A DNA stretch of 64,000 nt from Solibacillus faecavium (GTDB lineage Bacteria > Bacillota > Bacilli > Bacillales_A > Planococcaceae), in contig NZ_JACSPZ010000002.1 in NCBI RefSeq assembly GCF_014836905.1, positions 310,001-374,000 on the forward strand, read 5' to 3'. Positions 51,351 through 60,985 of this stretch are shown piece after piece. The notes beneath the pieces are model-generated. The model had not been told where the DNA came from and searched no databases. It saw nothing but the letters and a program-made list of their open reading frames with translations. Each line of letters opens with the position of its first letter. Position 1 is the stretch's first letter. The position numbers were made by a program, and so were the translations under genes.

Positions 51351-52997
51351 TTACTTTTTGTCTGCATATTTCAGTTCAATAGAACCTACTGCTGGACGAA
51401 CGATATCTGTTACATTTGATTTTTGTAGTACAGAACCGTTATAGAAGTAAAGTGGTACTAATGGTGCGTCTTCAATTAAGATTTTTTCTGCATCTAATAA
51501 ATAGTTCCAACGAGTTTGTGCATCAACTTCAGCACGTGCTTTTTTGATTAGCTCGTCGAATTGTGGATTTTTCCATCCAGTTCTGTTCATTGCATCATTA
51601 TCAGATGTAAAGTTTTCTAAAGCATTAATCGGGTCTGCGTAGTCATGACCAAAAGTAGAACGTGAGAATTGCAGATTTAATGCAACCTGCTCTTCACGGA
51701 ATACTGCCCACTCCGAATTTTGAATCGTTACGTCGACACCTAACACTTGTTTTAACTGGCTTTGCATTGTTTCAGCGACTGATTTCAATACATCACTCGT
51801 GTTATATGAAAGCTCAACAGCAGGTAAAGTATCCCAGCCTTCTTCAGCCATACCTTCTTCTAATAATTGTTTTGCTTTATCAGCATCAAAGCCAATTAAA
51901 GAACCTTGAGTTTCACGGAAATCTTTACCGTCTGGACCTTTAAAGCCATAAGCAACAAAGCCATCAGCTACTTTATTTCCTGTTTTTACTACATAGTCTA
52001 CGATTTCCTGTGCATTAATAGCATAAGAGAATGCTTGACGGATTTTTTTGTTTGTAAATGGTTCTTTTGTTACGTTGAATCGGTAGAAATGTGTGCCGGC
52101 CATGTCATAGACAATAGCTTCCGGATCATCTAGTAATGTATCCGCTAAATTTGACGGAATTCCTGTTACATCTAACTCACCTGTTTGGTACATTTGGTAA
52201 GATGTATTCGTATCATTAACCATTGCCCATTCAACACGGTCCAGTTTAACGGAATCTTTATCCCAGTAAGTGTCGTTTTTAACGAATGTCATTTTTTCTT
52301 CATGGCTCCACGTCTCTAATTTGAATGGACCATTTCCTACAAATGTATCTGCATTAGCGAACCAGTCAGGTGTCGCTGTTGCTACTTTTTCATTTACAGG
52401 GAAGAAAGTAGGTAATGTAATCATTGCTAAGAAACCATCAAATGGTGAAATTAATTTCACTTCGAATGTCTTCTCATCAATAGCCTTAATGGCAACACCT
52501 GAAGCATCGCCAGTTCCTTCGTTGTAAGCTTGAGCACCTTCGATATACCCTGTTCCTAAGAAAGCAGAATAAGAAGCTGTTTCTGGATTTAACATATGTA
52601 ACCATCCATAAACAAAGTCTCCTGCCGTTACAGGATCACCATTCGTCCACTCGGCATCACGTAATGTGAACGTGTACGTTAATCCATCTTCTGAAATCTC
52701 GTATTTTTCAGCCATTGCTTCCTTAGGCTCAAGATTTTTGTCCAGACGGACTAAACCTTCCATTAAGTTATTTAATGGATCCCAAGAAACGGAGTCAAAT
52801 CCGATTGACGGGTCAAATGATGTTGGTTCATTTGCATTATTTAAATAAAGTACTTTTTCTTCATCAGTAGACTCCGTTTCAGCGTTTTCAGCTGGTTTTT
52901 CTTCGGAATCTTTGCTTTCTGTTTCTTCATTTGCTGTACATGCTACTAAAACAATTGTTAGTAATGACAATAGCAATAGCGATAACCATTTTTTCAT
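51351..52997 (-). CDS. oppA: Peptide-binding lipoprotein OppA
   Basis: A 548-residue extracellular solute-binding protein (SBP family 5). The lipoprotein signal ends LLTIVLVAC, Cys at about 20, followed by an acidic spacer EETESKDSEEKPAENAE. Family signature stretches are YEISEDGLTYTFTLRDAEWTNGDPV near 100 (read in two pieces), FKLETWSHEEKMTFVKN and IRQAFSYAINAQEIVDYV. It captures peptides at the membrane for OppBC. GAGGGGGATT precedes the ATG. Encoded between oppD and ldcA. Confidence 0.93.
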   Translation of the reverse strand: MKKWLSLLLLSLLTIVLVACTANEETESKDSEEKPAENAETESTDEEKVLYLNNANEPTSFDPSIGFDSVSWDPLNNLMEGLVRLDKNLEPKEAMAEKYEISEDGLTYTFTLRDAEWTNGDPVTAGDFVYGWLHMLNPETASYSAFLGTGYIEGAQAYNEGTGDASGVAIKAIDEKTFEVKLISPFDGFLAMITLPTFFPVNEKVATATPDWFANADTFVGNGPFKLETWSHEEKMTFVKNDTYWDKDSVKLDRVEWAMVNDTNTSYQMYQTGELDVTGIPSNLADTLLDDPEAIVYDMAGTHFYRFNVTKEPFTNKKIRQAFSYAINAQEIVDYVVKTGNKVADGFVAYGFKGPDGKDFRETQGSLIGFDADKAKQLLEEGMAEEGWDTLPAVELSYNTSDVLKSVAETMQSQLKQVLGVDVTIQNSEWAVFREEQVALNLQFSRSTFGHDYADPINALENFTSDNDAMNRTGWKNPQFDELIKKARAEVDAQTRWNYLLDAEKILIEDAPLVPLYFYNGSVLQKSNVTDIVRPAVGSIELKYADKK

Positions 52998-53072
52998 TAA
53001 AATCCCCCTCTGTTTGTCTTTATCCTATTTTGTTGTGAAATGTTTATATAAAGCATTTTCATGCCATTCACC

Positions 53073-54122
53073 CTATTGTTTTACACGCGGATCCTGAAGC
53101 CAGCAGCTTACTTGATGAAATTCATTTATTGCCGTTGTATCAGGTTCAACTTTATTACACACAATCATTGCTTTTGGACATCTTGCTGCAAAAGCACATC
53201 CCGGTGGTGGTGCAAATAAATCAGGGGGTGTGCCATCAATTGGCTTAAGCTCCTCTTCCATTAAATCAAGGCGAGGTACCGAATTTAATAATCCTTGTGT
53301 ATATGGATGTTGAGGGTTATAAAAAATATCTCGTTTCGTACCAATTTCAATCACTTGACCTGCATACATAACCGCAATTCGGTCAGCAATTTTTGCTACA
53401 ACACCAAGATCATGTGTAATTAAAATGATCGAAACACCAGTACGCTGCTGGATCTCAGCAAATAGTTCTAATATTTGGGCTTGAATGGTTACATCAAGTG
53501 CAGTTGTAGGTTCATCTGCTATTAGCAGTTCCGGTTCGCAAATTAAGGCGATCGCAATTACGATACGCTGTCGCATCCCACCTGAAAACTGATGGGGATA
53601 TTGTTTTAACCGATCTTCCGGATTAGATAGCCCTACTAAATTCAGCATTTCAATTGCCTTTTTCTTTACATCGGCGGAGCTTATCTTTTTATGTGTCTTT
53701 AAACCTTCTGTTAGCTGCTCGCCAATTGTTAATGTTGGATTCAAAGCGGTCATCGGGTCTTGGAAAATCATTGAAATGTCTTTACCTTGAATTTCACGGA
53801 ATTGCTTTTTTGTAAATGTCGATAAATCTTTATCTTTAAACATGATTTTCTCTGCTTTAACAGTACCGGGCGGATTTGGTATTAGGCCCATAATCGCATT
53901 CGACGTAACGCTTTTACCACAGCCGGATTCTCCAACGATCGCTAATGTTTCCCCTTTAAATAGCTGAAATGAAGCACCGCGTACGGCCTGAACTGATCCT
54001 CCGAATGTTTCAAATTCTACCTGTAAATTTTCGATAGTGAGAACTGCTTCCAGATCCTGTTCCATCACAATTGGATGGATATAAGTTTTTTCGGTCAGAT
54101 TGTTGTCGATTGTTGCCTTCAT
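53073..54122 (-). CDS. oppD: Oligopeptide ABC transporter ATP-binding protein OppD
   Basis: A 349-residue ABC ATPase. Walker [18 protein letters not shown]-loop [13 protein letters not shown], signature [15 protein letters not shown], Walker [15 protein letters not shown] and H-loop [11 protein letters not shown]. The C-terminal OppD extension has [17 protein letters not shown]. An extra N-terminal stretch of about 25 residues precedes the usual start of the domain. AAGGAGG lies in the end of oppC. It forms the ATPase heterodimer with OppF. Confidence 0.92.
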   Translation of the reverse strand: MKATIDNNLTEKTYIHPIVMEQDLEAVLTIENLQVEFETFGGSVQAVRGASFQLFKGETLAIVGESGCGKSVTSNAIMGLIPNPPGTVKAEKIMFKDKDLSTFTKKQFREIQGKDISMIFQDPMTALNPTLTIGEQLTEGLKTHKKISSADVKKKAIEMLNLVGLSNPEDRLKQYPHQFSGGMRQRIVIAIALICEPELLIADEPTTALDVTIQAQILELFAEIQQRTGVSIILITHDLGVVAKIADRIAVMYAGQVIEIGTKRDIFYNPQHPYTQGLLNSVPRLDLMEEELKPIDGTPPDLFAPPPGCAFAARCPKAMIVCNKVEPDTTAINEFHQVSCWLQDPRVKQ

Positions 54123-54128
54123 GAATGT

Positions 54129-55058
54129 TTACCTCCTTAACTTTGGATCAAGAGCATCCTGTAATCCATCACCTAATGTGTTAAATGCAAACATCGTCAG
54201 TGAAATAAAAGCGGCTGGGAAAAATAATCTCCACCAATGCCCTGTTGAAATTACTGATAATGCATCGTTCGCCATTACTCCCCATGAAGCATAAGGAGCT
54301 GAAATTCCAAGTCCTAAAAAGCTTAAAAAGGCTTCAGCAAATATTGCGGTTGGAACAGTTAATGTCATTTGTACAATAATTGGTCCCATAGAGTTTGGCA
54401 GCAAATTTTTACGAATGATGCGCATCGTGCCAGCACCAAACGATTTAGAAGCTGTTACAAATTCATAATTTTTCAGCTGTAAAACCTGCCCCCGGACAAT
54501 ACGAGCCATTCCAATCCAGCCCGTAACCGTAAGTGCGATAATAATTGTGGTCATACCTGGACCCATAACGACCATTAATAAAATAACAACAATTAAATTC
54601 GGTAAGCCGTATAGTATTTCAACGAAACGCATCATAATTGAATCTGTTCGTCCGCCTTTATATCCAGCAATACCACCATAAATAACGCCAACTAAAAAGT
54701 CGATCGTCGCTGCAGCAATCCCAACAAACAATGAAATACGTGCGCCGTACCATGTTCTAGTAAATACATCACGTCCTAGCTCATCCGTTCCAAACCAATG
54801 TGTAGCGTTCGGCGCTAAATTTTGATTTGGTAAGTTAATATCCGTTACGGAGTGTGGTGAAATAATCGGGACTATGATGGCAAAGACCGATAATAAGAAT
54901 AAAAAAACAAGACTAAATAATGCTAAATAATTTTTTCGTAAACGGCGCCATGCATCCGCCCAATAGGATAATGCAGGACGTACAACCTGTTCCTTGCTTT
55001 CCGCATCCTTTGGAGCAGGTGCAAACCATTCTTCTGGAATTACTTTTGTTTGTGCCAT
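54129..55058 (-). CDS. oppC: Oligopeptide ABC transporter permease OppC
   Basis: A 309-residue permease with six helices. The N-terminal cytosolic segment is followed by YLALFSLVFLFLLSVFAIIV; NLAPNATHWFGTDELGRDVFTRTWYGARISL (two adjacent OppC signatures near 80-110) comes next. The coupling EAA loop lies in SFGAGTMRIIRKNLLPNSMGPI near 215. The start overlaps the oppB stop by one base (TAATG). Confidence 0.92.
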   Translation of the reverse strand: MAQTKVIPEEWFAPAPKDAESKEQVVRPALSYWADAWRRLRKNYLALFSLVFLFLLSVFAIIVPIISPHSVTDINLPNQNLAPNATHWFGTDELGRDVFTRTWYGARISLFVGIAAATIDFLVGVIYGGIAGYKGGRTDSIMMRFVEILYGLPNLIVVILLMVVMGPGMTTIIIALTVTGWIGMARIVRGQVLQLKNYEFVTASKSFGAGTMRIIRKNLLPNSMGPIIVQMTLTVPTAIFAEAFLSFLGLGISAPYASWGVMANDALSVISTGHWWRLFFPAAFISLTMFAFNTLGDGLQDALDPKLRR

Positions 55059-55993
55059 TATGCATCCCCCTCCTTTTTGTGTAACTTAATGCGGGGGTCT
55101 AAGAATCCATAAACAATATCTACTAAAAACAGCATAAACACTAAAAATGCACTGTAAAACACCGTTGTCCCCATGATGAGTGGATAATCTCGATTGTTAA
55201 TACTTTCAACGAAATATTTCCCCATACCAGGAATTCCAAATATCTTCTCGATTACAAATGTACCAGTCAAAATTCCGGCTAACATTGTGCCTAAAATTGT
55301 AACAACTGGCATTAGTGCATTACGAAGTGCGTGTCTTACAACGATTCTCCAAGGTTTTAACCCTTTTGCACGTGCCATCTTAATATAATCCTGCGTTAAT
55401 ACTTCCAACATACTGGCACGAGTTAAACGTGCGATAATGGCCATTGGACCAGTCGCCAAAGCAAGTATAGGGAGCACCATATGTTTCGTACTTGACCAAG
55501 TCGCAGCAGGTAGCCAGCCCAAATTTACAGCGAATACCTGAATAAGTAGTGTTGCTAAAATAAAGTTCGGTAAAGATATACCAATTACCGCAATCGTCAT
55601 CGCAGTATAATCTATGACTCCATTATGTCTAAGGGCAGCTATTGTCCCAAGAAGAATCCCGGAAATAAGCGCGACGATTATCGTAGCTATACCAAGTTCA
55701 AACGATATCGGAAAGCCTCGTTCCAATAATCCATTGACCGTTTCAGTCGGTTTTTTAATGGAAGGTCCGAAATCGAAAGTAATGATCCGTTCTAAATATG
55801 TAAAATACTGAATATAGAGTGGTTTATCTAAGTTATAATAGCTTTCTAAGTTTGCTTGAATTGTCGGGTTAGTTGTGCGATCTGAATCGAACGGTGAACC
55901 AGGTATTTGGAACATTAAGAAAAATGTTAGTGATGCAATTATCAATATTGTCATTATCATCATAATAAAACGCTTTACTATATAACCTAACAT
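55058..55993 (-). CDS. oppB: Oligopeptide ABC transporter permease OppB
   Basis: A 311-residue permease beginning MLGYIVKRFIMMIMTIL, with six helices and FLMFQIPGSPFD in the first outer loop. The EAA coupling loop is RAKGLKPWRIVVRHALRNAL near 200, and TFVIEKIFGIPGMGKYFVES lies near 262. The start is reset to 55993, where GGGGGGC stands upstream; the ATG 19 codons earlier has no ribosome site. It is the first gene of the operon. The 359-bp stretch upstream (to 56352) is AT-rich and only contains the argH terminator plus an unresolved promoter. Confidence 0.92.
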   Translation of the reverse strand: MLGYIVKRFIMMIMTILIIASLTFFLMFQIPGSPFDSDRTTNPTIQANLESYYNLDKPLYIQYFTYLERIITFDFGPSIKKPTETVNGLLERGFPISFELGIATIIVALISGILLGTIAALRHNGVIDYTAMTIAVIGISLPNFILATLLIQVFAVNLGWLPAATWSSTKHMVLPILALATGPMAIIARLTRASMLEVLTQDYIKMARAKGLKPWRIVVRHALRNALMPVVTILGTMLAGILTGTFVIEKIFGIPGMGKYFVESINNRDYPLIMGTTVFYSAFLVFMLFLVDIVYGFLDPRIKLHKKEGDA

Positions 55994-56302
55994 GTTAGCA
56001 GTGCCCCCCTTTTCTAAGTTAGCCTTTTTCTCTTTGTCTAATGAGTACACTATTCGAATGGCATGATTCTATTAAATTGTTAATAGATATGTTCTTATAA
56101 CTCACTTTAAAAAGAGTATTTTATATTTCTGGTTATTACCCCTTTCAAATATATCGACTGAATTGTCTAAATATTTTTTATTTTATTACAATTTATCATA
56201 TATACATTTATTTGAAAAGATAGAATTTTCTTTTTAATAATACTGATATAATTTCACTCTATTTGGTTGAAATCTCTTAATATATAGTAAAAAAATTAGA
56301 AA

Positions 56303-56347
56303 TAAAAAAAGATGCTCTGTAATAACTATGATTACAGAGCGTCTTTT
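56303..56347 (-). terminator. Terminator of argH
   Basis: GATGCTCTGTAAT and ATTACAGAGC(G)TC arms, followed by TTTTTTTATTTC on the minus strand. Confidence 0.9.
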
Positions 56348-56352
56348 ATGCA

Positions 56353-57726
56353 TTATTTTAAGTGTGTTTTCGCAATTTCAATTTGATTTGCAACTTGCTC
56401 AAAGCCTGTGCCACCGAGGGAATTACGACGGCGTACTGCTGCTTCTGGAGCTAGCACTTCATAAATATCTTCATCTATTAAAGCGGATTCCTTTTGCATT
56501 TCAGTTAAAGGTAAATCTAATAGATAAATACCTTGTTGGATGCATGTAAATACTAGTTTCCCTGTTACTTCATGCGCTTCACGGAACGGCATTCCTTTTG
56601 TCGCTAAGTAATCAGCAAGCTCTGTCGCATTGGAGAAGTCTGAATGAACTGCACTATGAAGACGTGGTTTATTCACGACCATTGTGCGTACCATTCCTTC
56701 AAAGATTTTAAGAGAGCCAAGTACCGTTTCCATCGTATCAAACATGCCTTCTTTATCTTCCTGCATGTCTTTGTTATACGTTAATGGCGTGCCTTTTAAA
56801 ACCGTTAAAAGACCTACTAAATTACCGAATGCACGGCCCGCTTTACCACGGATTAATTCTGCCATATCCGGGTTTTTCTTTTGAGGCATAATCGATGAAC
56901 CTGTTGAAAATGCATCATCCAGTTCAATGAATTTAAATTCATCTGTCGACCAAATTATAATTTCCTCAGCAAAACGGGATAAGTGTGTCATTAATAATGC
57001 CGAATTTGATAAAAACTCCACGATGAAATCACGGTCACTTACCGCATCCATTGAGTTGGCATAAACTTGAGAAAAGCCTAGTAGTTCCGCTGATTTAAGC
57101 CGATCGATTGGGAAAGTTGTACCTGCCATCGCACCGGCACCTAATGGTAAAATATCAATGCGCTTCATCGATTCGATAAAGCGTTCTTTATCACGCTCTA
57201 TTTGCCAGAAATATACCATTAAATGATGTGCAAAGCTTATTGGCTGTGCACGTTGTAAATGCGTATAACCTGGTGCAATTGTCTCGATATTGTCCTCTGC
57301 TTGCGCAATGATTGTTTTTTGGAAATTCTCTATTAACCCAACTACTTCAGGCACACGTTTCTTTAAGAATAAATGCATATCTGTTGCTACTTGATCATTT
57401 CGAGAACGTCCAGTATGTAGTTTTCCTCCTACTGGTCCGATTAAATCGATTAGCATTTTTTCCAAATTCAAATGAATATCTTCATTTGCAACTAAAAATT
57501 CCAACTCCCCAGCTTCCGCCTTAACCTTTAATTGCGCTAAGCCGTCTATAATTTTCGCTACATCTTCAGCTGGTAATATACTTTGTGCACCTAGCATTGT
57601 TACGTGTGCAACAGATCCTTCAATATCTTCCAATACTAATTGTTGATCAAAGCCAATTGATGCTCCGAATTCGTCGACCCAGCTTTCCGCTGATTTTTGG
57701 AAACGACCGCCCCATAATTTTGCCAT
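56353..57726 (-). CDS. argH: Argininosuccinate lyase
   Basis: A 457-residue enzyme of the fumarase superfamily making arginine and fumarate. It has [16 protein letters not shown] at the N-terminus, [16 protein letters not shown] near 107, [16 protein letters not shown] near 157 and the flexible signature loop [17 protein letters not shown] near 280, including the catalytic Ser. Full length for the family. AAGGAGAG lies ahead of the ATG. It follows argG with a 149-bp spacer that holds a weak hairpin. Confidence 0.95.
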   Translation of the reverse strand: MAKLWGGRFQKSAESWVDEFGASIGFDQQLVLEDIEGSVAHVTMLGAQSILPAEDVAKIIDGLAQLKVKAEAGELEFLVANEDIHLNLEKMLIDLIGPVGGKLHTGRSRNDQVATDMHLFLKKRVPEVVGLIENFQKTIIAQAEDNIETIAPGYTHLQRAQPISFAHHLMVYFWQIERDKERFIESMKRIDILPLGAGAMAGTTFPIDRLKSAELLGFSQVYANSMDAVSDRDFIVEFLSNSALLMTHLSRFAEEIIIWSTDEFKFIELDDAFSTGSSIMPQKKNPDMAELIRGKAGRAFGNLVGLLTVLKGTPLTYNKDMQEDKEGMFDTMETVLGSLKIFEGMVRTMVVNKPRLHSAVHSDFSNATELADYLATKGMPFREAHEVTGKLVFTCIQQGIYLLDLPLTEMQKESALIDEDIYEVLAPEAAVRRRNSLGGTGFEQVANQIEIAKTHLK

Positions 57727-57780
57727 AATGATTTCTCTCCTTATCCGTTTTGCCTCGGCAGCTTTGTGTCTGAAAGAGGC

Positions 57781-57857
57781 TTTAACTTCGATTAATGAGC
57801 ATAACCGTACCTAATAATTGAAGTTAAAAGAAGAAGCGACTCGGGAACCGAATCGCT
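57781..57857 (-). terminator. Intercistronic hairpins between argG and argH
   Basis: AGCGATTCGG and CCGAGTCGCT arms at 57835-57857, then TTCTTCTTTT on the minus strand. The same T-tract is part of a second, perfect 9-bp inverted repeat (TTTAACTTC 57781-57789 with GAAGTTAAA 57820-57828). A partial terminator or RNA-processing signal is likely. Confidence 0.5.
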
Positions 57858-57875
57858 CACTTCACTATATTTTAA

Positions 57876-59087
57876 TTATTTTACTGTTTGTTTCGTATTT
57901 TTTGCAATTTCAGAAGCAACAACAGTTGGCATACCCCATAGTTCGATGAAACCAACAGCTGATGCATGGTTGAACTTGTCATGCTTAGAATACGTAGCTA
58001 ATTCTTCAGAGTATAAAGAATTTGCTGATTTACGGCCTTCTACAATCGCATGGCCTTTGTATAATTTCACACGTACTGTACCGTTTACATACTTTTGCGT
58101 TTCTTTTAAGAATGCTTCTAATGCAGTACGGATCGGGTTGAACCAAAGACCGTTATAGATGATCTCAGATAATTTATGCTCAATGATTGGTTTGAAATGT
58201 GCAAGCTCTTTCACTAATGTGATATCTTCCAATTCTTTATGCGCAGTAAGTAACACTTTCGCCCCTGGAATTTCGTATACTTCACGAGATTTAATACCAA
58301 CTAAACGGTTTTCAACGTGGTCGATACGGCCAACACCATGTTTACCTGCTACTTTATTCAATTCTTCAATTAAATCTGCAAGTTTCATTTCATTACCATT
58401 AATAGAAACTGGTTTACCTTCAACGAACTCGATTTCCACATATTCAGCAGTATCCGGTGCATTTTCTACTGATACTGTTAAGCCATATGCTTCTTCAGGT
58501 GGTGCTACCCAAGGATCTTCCATTACGCCAGCTTCGTTCGCACGGCCCCATAAGTTTTGGTCGATTGAGAATGGTGAATCGATTGTTGCCGGGATTGGCA
58601 CACCGTGTTTTGCAGCGTATTCGATTTCCTCATCACGGCTCCAGCCCCACTCACGTACAGGTGCTAACACTTCTAAATCAGGATTTAACGCTTTAATTGA
58701 TACTTCAAAACGAACTTGGTCGTTCCCTTTACCTGTGCAACCGTGTGCAACAGCATCAGCGTTTGTTTCGTTTGCAATTTCAACTAATTTTTTTGAAATT
58801 AATGGACGAGATAATGCAGATACTAATGGATACTTTTGCTCGTACCATGTATGCCCTTGTAATGAGATAAGTGCATATTCTTCCGCAAATTCGTCTTTTG
58901 CATCGATCATATATGATTCAATGGCACCTACTTGAAGTGCCTTGTTTTTAATAAATTCAAGGTCTTTTCCTTCACCCACATCTAGACATACTGCAATTAC
59001 GTCCCAACCTTGTTCTTTTAACCATGGAATTGCTACTGATGTATCAAGACCACCTGAATATGCTAATACGACTTTCTTATTTGCCAT
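57876..59087 (-). CDS. argG: Argininosuccinate synthase
   Basis: A 403-residue ATP-dependent enzyme joining citrulline and aspartate. The P-loop-type motif is [18 protein letters not shown] at residues 5-22. Further markers are [14 protein letters not shown] near 95, [16 protein letters not shown] near 112 and [14 protein letters not shown] near 165. The start is reset to 59087 (MANKKVV), with GGGGGC eight bases upstream; the longer frame adds 44 residues not present in the family. Possible ARG-box repeats lie in the leader. Confidence 0.95.
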   Translation of the reverse strand: MANKKVVLAYSGGLDTSVAIPWLKEQGWDVIAVCLDVGEGKDLEFIKNKALQVGAIESYMIDAKDEFAEEYALISLQGHTWYEQKYPLVSALSRPLISKKLVEIANETNADAVAHGCTGKGNDQVRFEVSIKALNPDLEVLAPVREWGWSRDEEIEYAAKHGVPIPATIDSPFSIDQNLWGRANEAGVMEDPWVAPPEEAYGLTVSVENAPDTAEYVEIEFVEGKPVSINGNEMKLADLIEELNKVAGKHGVGRIDHVENRLVGIKSREVYEIPGAKVLLTAHKELEDITLVKELAHFKPIIEHKLSEIIYNGLWFNPIRTALEAFLKETQKYVNGTVRVKLYKGHAIVEGRKSANSLYSEELATYSKHDKFNHASAVGFIELWGMPTVVASEIAKNTKQTVK

Positions 59088-59106
59088 GTTAATTGCCCCC
59101 AAATGA

Positions 59107-59139
59107 TGTATGTTTATACAATGTAATAAAAGTTTATAC
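59107..59139 (-). promoter_or_regulatory. Candidate ARG boxes in the argG leader
   Basis: TGTATGTTTATACA at 59107-59120 matches 11 of 14 positions of the ArgR/AhrC consensus TGAATWWWWATTCA. A second GTTTATACA at 59131-59139 lies exactly 21 bp away. Further upstream ATAAACGCA-AC-TGCATTTAT (59163-59182) is a 9-bp-arm imperfect palindrome. Confidence 0.4.
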
Positions 59140-59287
59140 ACGAATAGTACCATGTTATAAAAATAAACGCAACTGCATTTATATAAAATTTTAGAGTTTT
59201 TTGTACTATCTAAAAACATTTATTTTGATGGTTTCAGTACTTACTCGTTTTTGCATAAAAATGCTAATATTTGCATGGATTTAAAAA

Positions 59288-59485
59288 TTGGCTAGAAAAC
59301 GAAAAACCAATTTTCTCTGTGAAAAAATTGGTTTTTCTGCTCTACCAGAATTGATTTCCGTTACGGGGACGCTTTCCACGGGCGTGGCCTGAGCCTGTAG
59401 TCTCAGGCTCACGCTATTCCCGTTGGAGTCGCCCCTTCACTCCAATCAATTCATATACTTTCTGTTTTATAATAAAGGTTATTCC
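59288..59485 (+). repeat. Dispersed intergenic repeat, family A, copy 3
   Basis: TTGGCTAGAAAACG box, hairpin GAAAAACCAATTTTCT-AATTGGTTTTTC with a T-rich tail, then the A core (ATTGATTTCCGTTACGGGGACGC to GGAGTCGCCCCTTCACTCC, split around CCTGAGCCTGTAGTCTCAGGC). It is more diverged than copies 1 and 2 and its right end is hard to place. It fills most of the 443-bp gap between argG and the SDR gene. Confidence 0.7.
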
Positions 59486-59530
59486 GTTATACCATGAAAT
59501 CTATATATAATAAGTTCCTCAATATCTTCC

Positions 59531-60277
59531 TTATTTCTTATTAAAGAATCCTTTTCCTAAAAACTCGACGAGGACAGGTGCGACTGCGTATAGTTTACTT
59601 GTCACACTCATAATACGAGGTAAGTTCACTTCACGTGGCTTCTTTTCGATTGCACGCATTACTTCGGTTGCAACTTTTTCCGGTTGGATTAAAAACTTTC
59701 CGATAGCTTCACGGTAAACGTTTGATGCATCCGCTTTTTGCAGGAAAGGCGTATCAATCGGACCAGGGTAAATTCCCGTAACAAAGATGTTGTGATCGCT
59801 AAGCTCTAATCGAAGTCCATTCACAAAACCTGTGACGGCATGTTTACTCGCTGCATAAACACTCGCTTTTTTTGTTGCGACCTTCCCTGCCTGTGAACCA
59901 ACGAATATAAAATGCCCTCCGTTTTTTTCGATCATTGCAGGAGCCAGTCTTTTCGTTAAATAAATTGGCGCACGAACATTTACATCTAGCATTGTATCGA
60001 CTTCCTGATCGGATAAATTAACCGCGCTCTCAAAATAGCCGAGTCCCGCATTTAATATCGCGACATCAATTGGCGGTAATTGAGATACGACATCCTCTAT
60101 ATCAGAAGTTACTCGTAAATCCGCTTTAATAGCAATGGCACCAATACTTTTTAAATAGTTCAATGCACTTTCATTTCGTCCGGTTGCATACACTGTATGC
60201 CCCGCCTTTACAAGCATTTCCGTTGTAATCCGTCCGATGCCGCTTGTAGCACCCGTTATAAAGATAGTTTTTCTCAT
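59531..60277 (-). CDS. Short-chain dehydrogenase/reductase
   Basis: A 248-residue classical SDR. Cofactor loop TIFITGATSGIGRITTEML at residues 4-22, ILNAGLGYFESAV near 75, active-site Ser in FIFVGSQAGKVA near 125 and YAASKHAVTGF near 150. A PG motif lies in TGIYPGPIDTPFL. The C-terminus has a hydrophobic tail (AVAPVLVEFLGKGFF). The substrate is unknown. AAGGGG ahead of the ATG. It lies 50 bp downstream of nsrR on the same strand, but a terminator at the nsrR end makes co-transcription uncertain. Confidence 0.85.
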   Translation of the reverse strand: MRKTIFITGATSGIGRITTEMLVKAGHTVYATGRNESALNYLKSIGAIAIKADLRVTSDIEDVVSQLPPIDVAILNAGLGYFESAVNLSDQEVDTMLDVNVRAPIYLTKRLAPAMIEKNGGHFIFVGSQAGKVATKKASVYAASKHAVTGFVNGLRLELSDHNIFVTGIYPGPIDTPFLQKADASNVYREAIGKFLIQPEKVATEVMRAIEKKPREVNLPRIMSVTSKLYAVAPVLVEFLGKGFFNKK

Positions 60278-60309
60278 AATTTCCCCTTTTTACCATTGTT
60301 TTTTTATAT

Positions 60310-60340
60310 TAAAAAACTAGTAAACAGTTATTTACTAGTT
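60310..60340 (-). terminator. Terminator overlapping the nsrR stop codon
   Basis: AAACTAGTAAA and TTTACTAGTTT arms (11 bp, six-base loop), then TTT on the minus strand. The left arm contains the last codons and TAA of nsrR. Confidence 0.75.
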
Positions 60341-60777
60341 TCGTTTATACCAAATAATTCACTTAAAATGTCTGTCGATACGAGAACATCTGCCAATGTA
60401 TAGGAATCAAGTACAGCTAAATAAGCTTTTAATGCTTCAGCCAATGCAAATTTCAGCCTGCACTCGGGTGATATTTTGCAAAGATTGCTTTCAGGATTAA
60501 AACATTCAACTATGTGAAAATCCTCTTCCGTTTTACGGACTACCTCACCGATATTAATTTGTGTTGGATCTAGTGCCAGACGAATCCCGCCTCCGCGTCC
60601 ACGGATTGTTTCAATATATCCGTGCTGTCCTAAATCATAAGTAACTTTCATTAAATGATTTTTGGAAATTTGATACGCATCTGCAATTTCCTGGATTGTT
60701 ACTAAATGTTCTCTACCACGTACACCTAAATACATGAGCGTACGTAAAGAATAATCTGTATATACTGTTAAGCGCAC
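60328..60777 (-). CDS. nsrR: NsrR: nitric-oxide-sensing Rrf2 repressor
   Basis: A 149-residue winged-helix Fe-S protein. It has MRLTVYTDYSLRTLMYLG at the start, recognition segment TIQEIADAYQISKNHLMKV near 27-45, wing GGGIRLALDP, then three cysteines at 92, 100 and 106 in VECFNPESNLCKISPEC. These are the same positions as in B. subtilis NsrR, supporting the GTG start at 60777 over the ATG four codons earlier. It represses NO-detoxification genes until NO destroys the cluster. It is divergent from hmp, with NsrR-type palindromes between. Confidence 0.93.
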   Translation of the reverse strand: MRLTVYTDYSLRTLMYLGVRGREHLVTIQEIADAYQISKNHLMKVTYDLGQHGYIETIRGRGGGIRLALDPTQINIGEVVRKTEEDFHIVECFNPESNLCKISPECRLKFALAEALKAYLAVLDSYTLADVLVSTDILSELFGINETSK

Positions 60778-60851
60778 GCTGTTCACCATCTTTCTTCACT
60801 TTCAGTATAACATTTTCTAAGGTTTGGTCGACTAGAACGACTTAATTTTAA

Positions 60852-60913
60852 AAGATGTATTTTAGATATATGTTTGTGACAGATTTGTTAAAGATGTATA
60901 TTTCATATTGCTT
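60852..60913. promoter_or_regulatory. Two NsrR-type operators in the nsrR-hmp intergenic region
   Basis: AAGATGTATTTTAGATATATGTT at 60852-60874 (given in the consensus as AAGATGTATTT-N-AAATACATCTT) and a second AAGATGTAT-ATTTC-ATATTGCTT at 60891-60913, 39 bp apart. The first is close to the B. subtilis hmp operator. Confidence 0.7.
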
Positions 60914-60985
60914 TAAATTTTACTGAGCAGTATATTGAGTGTGCAAGAAACAAACTATCTAAATTTTTGAGGGGACGTGCGCTTT

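Noticed and set aside
58159-58935. 258-codon plus-strand ORF
   Set aside because: It is the antisense shadow of argG; codon pattern follows from the real gene on the other strand.
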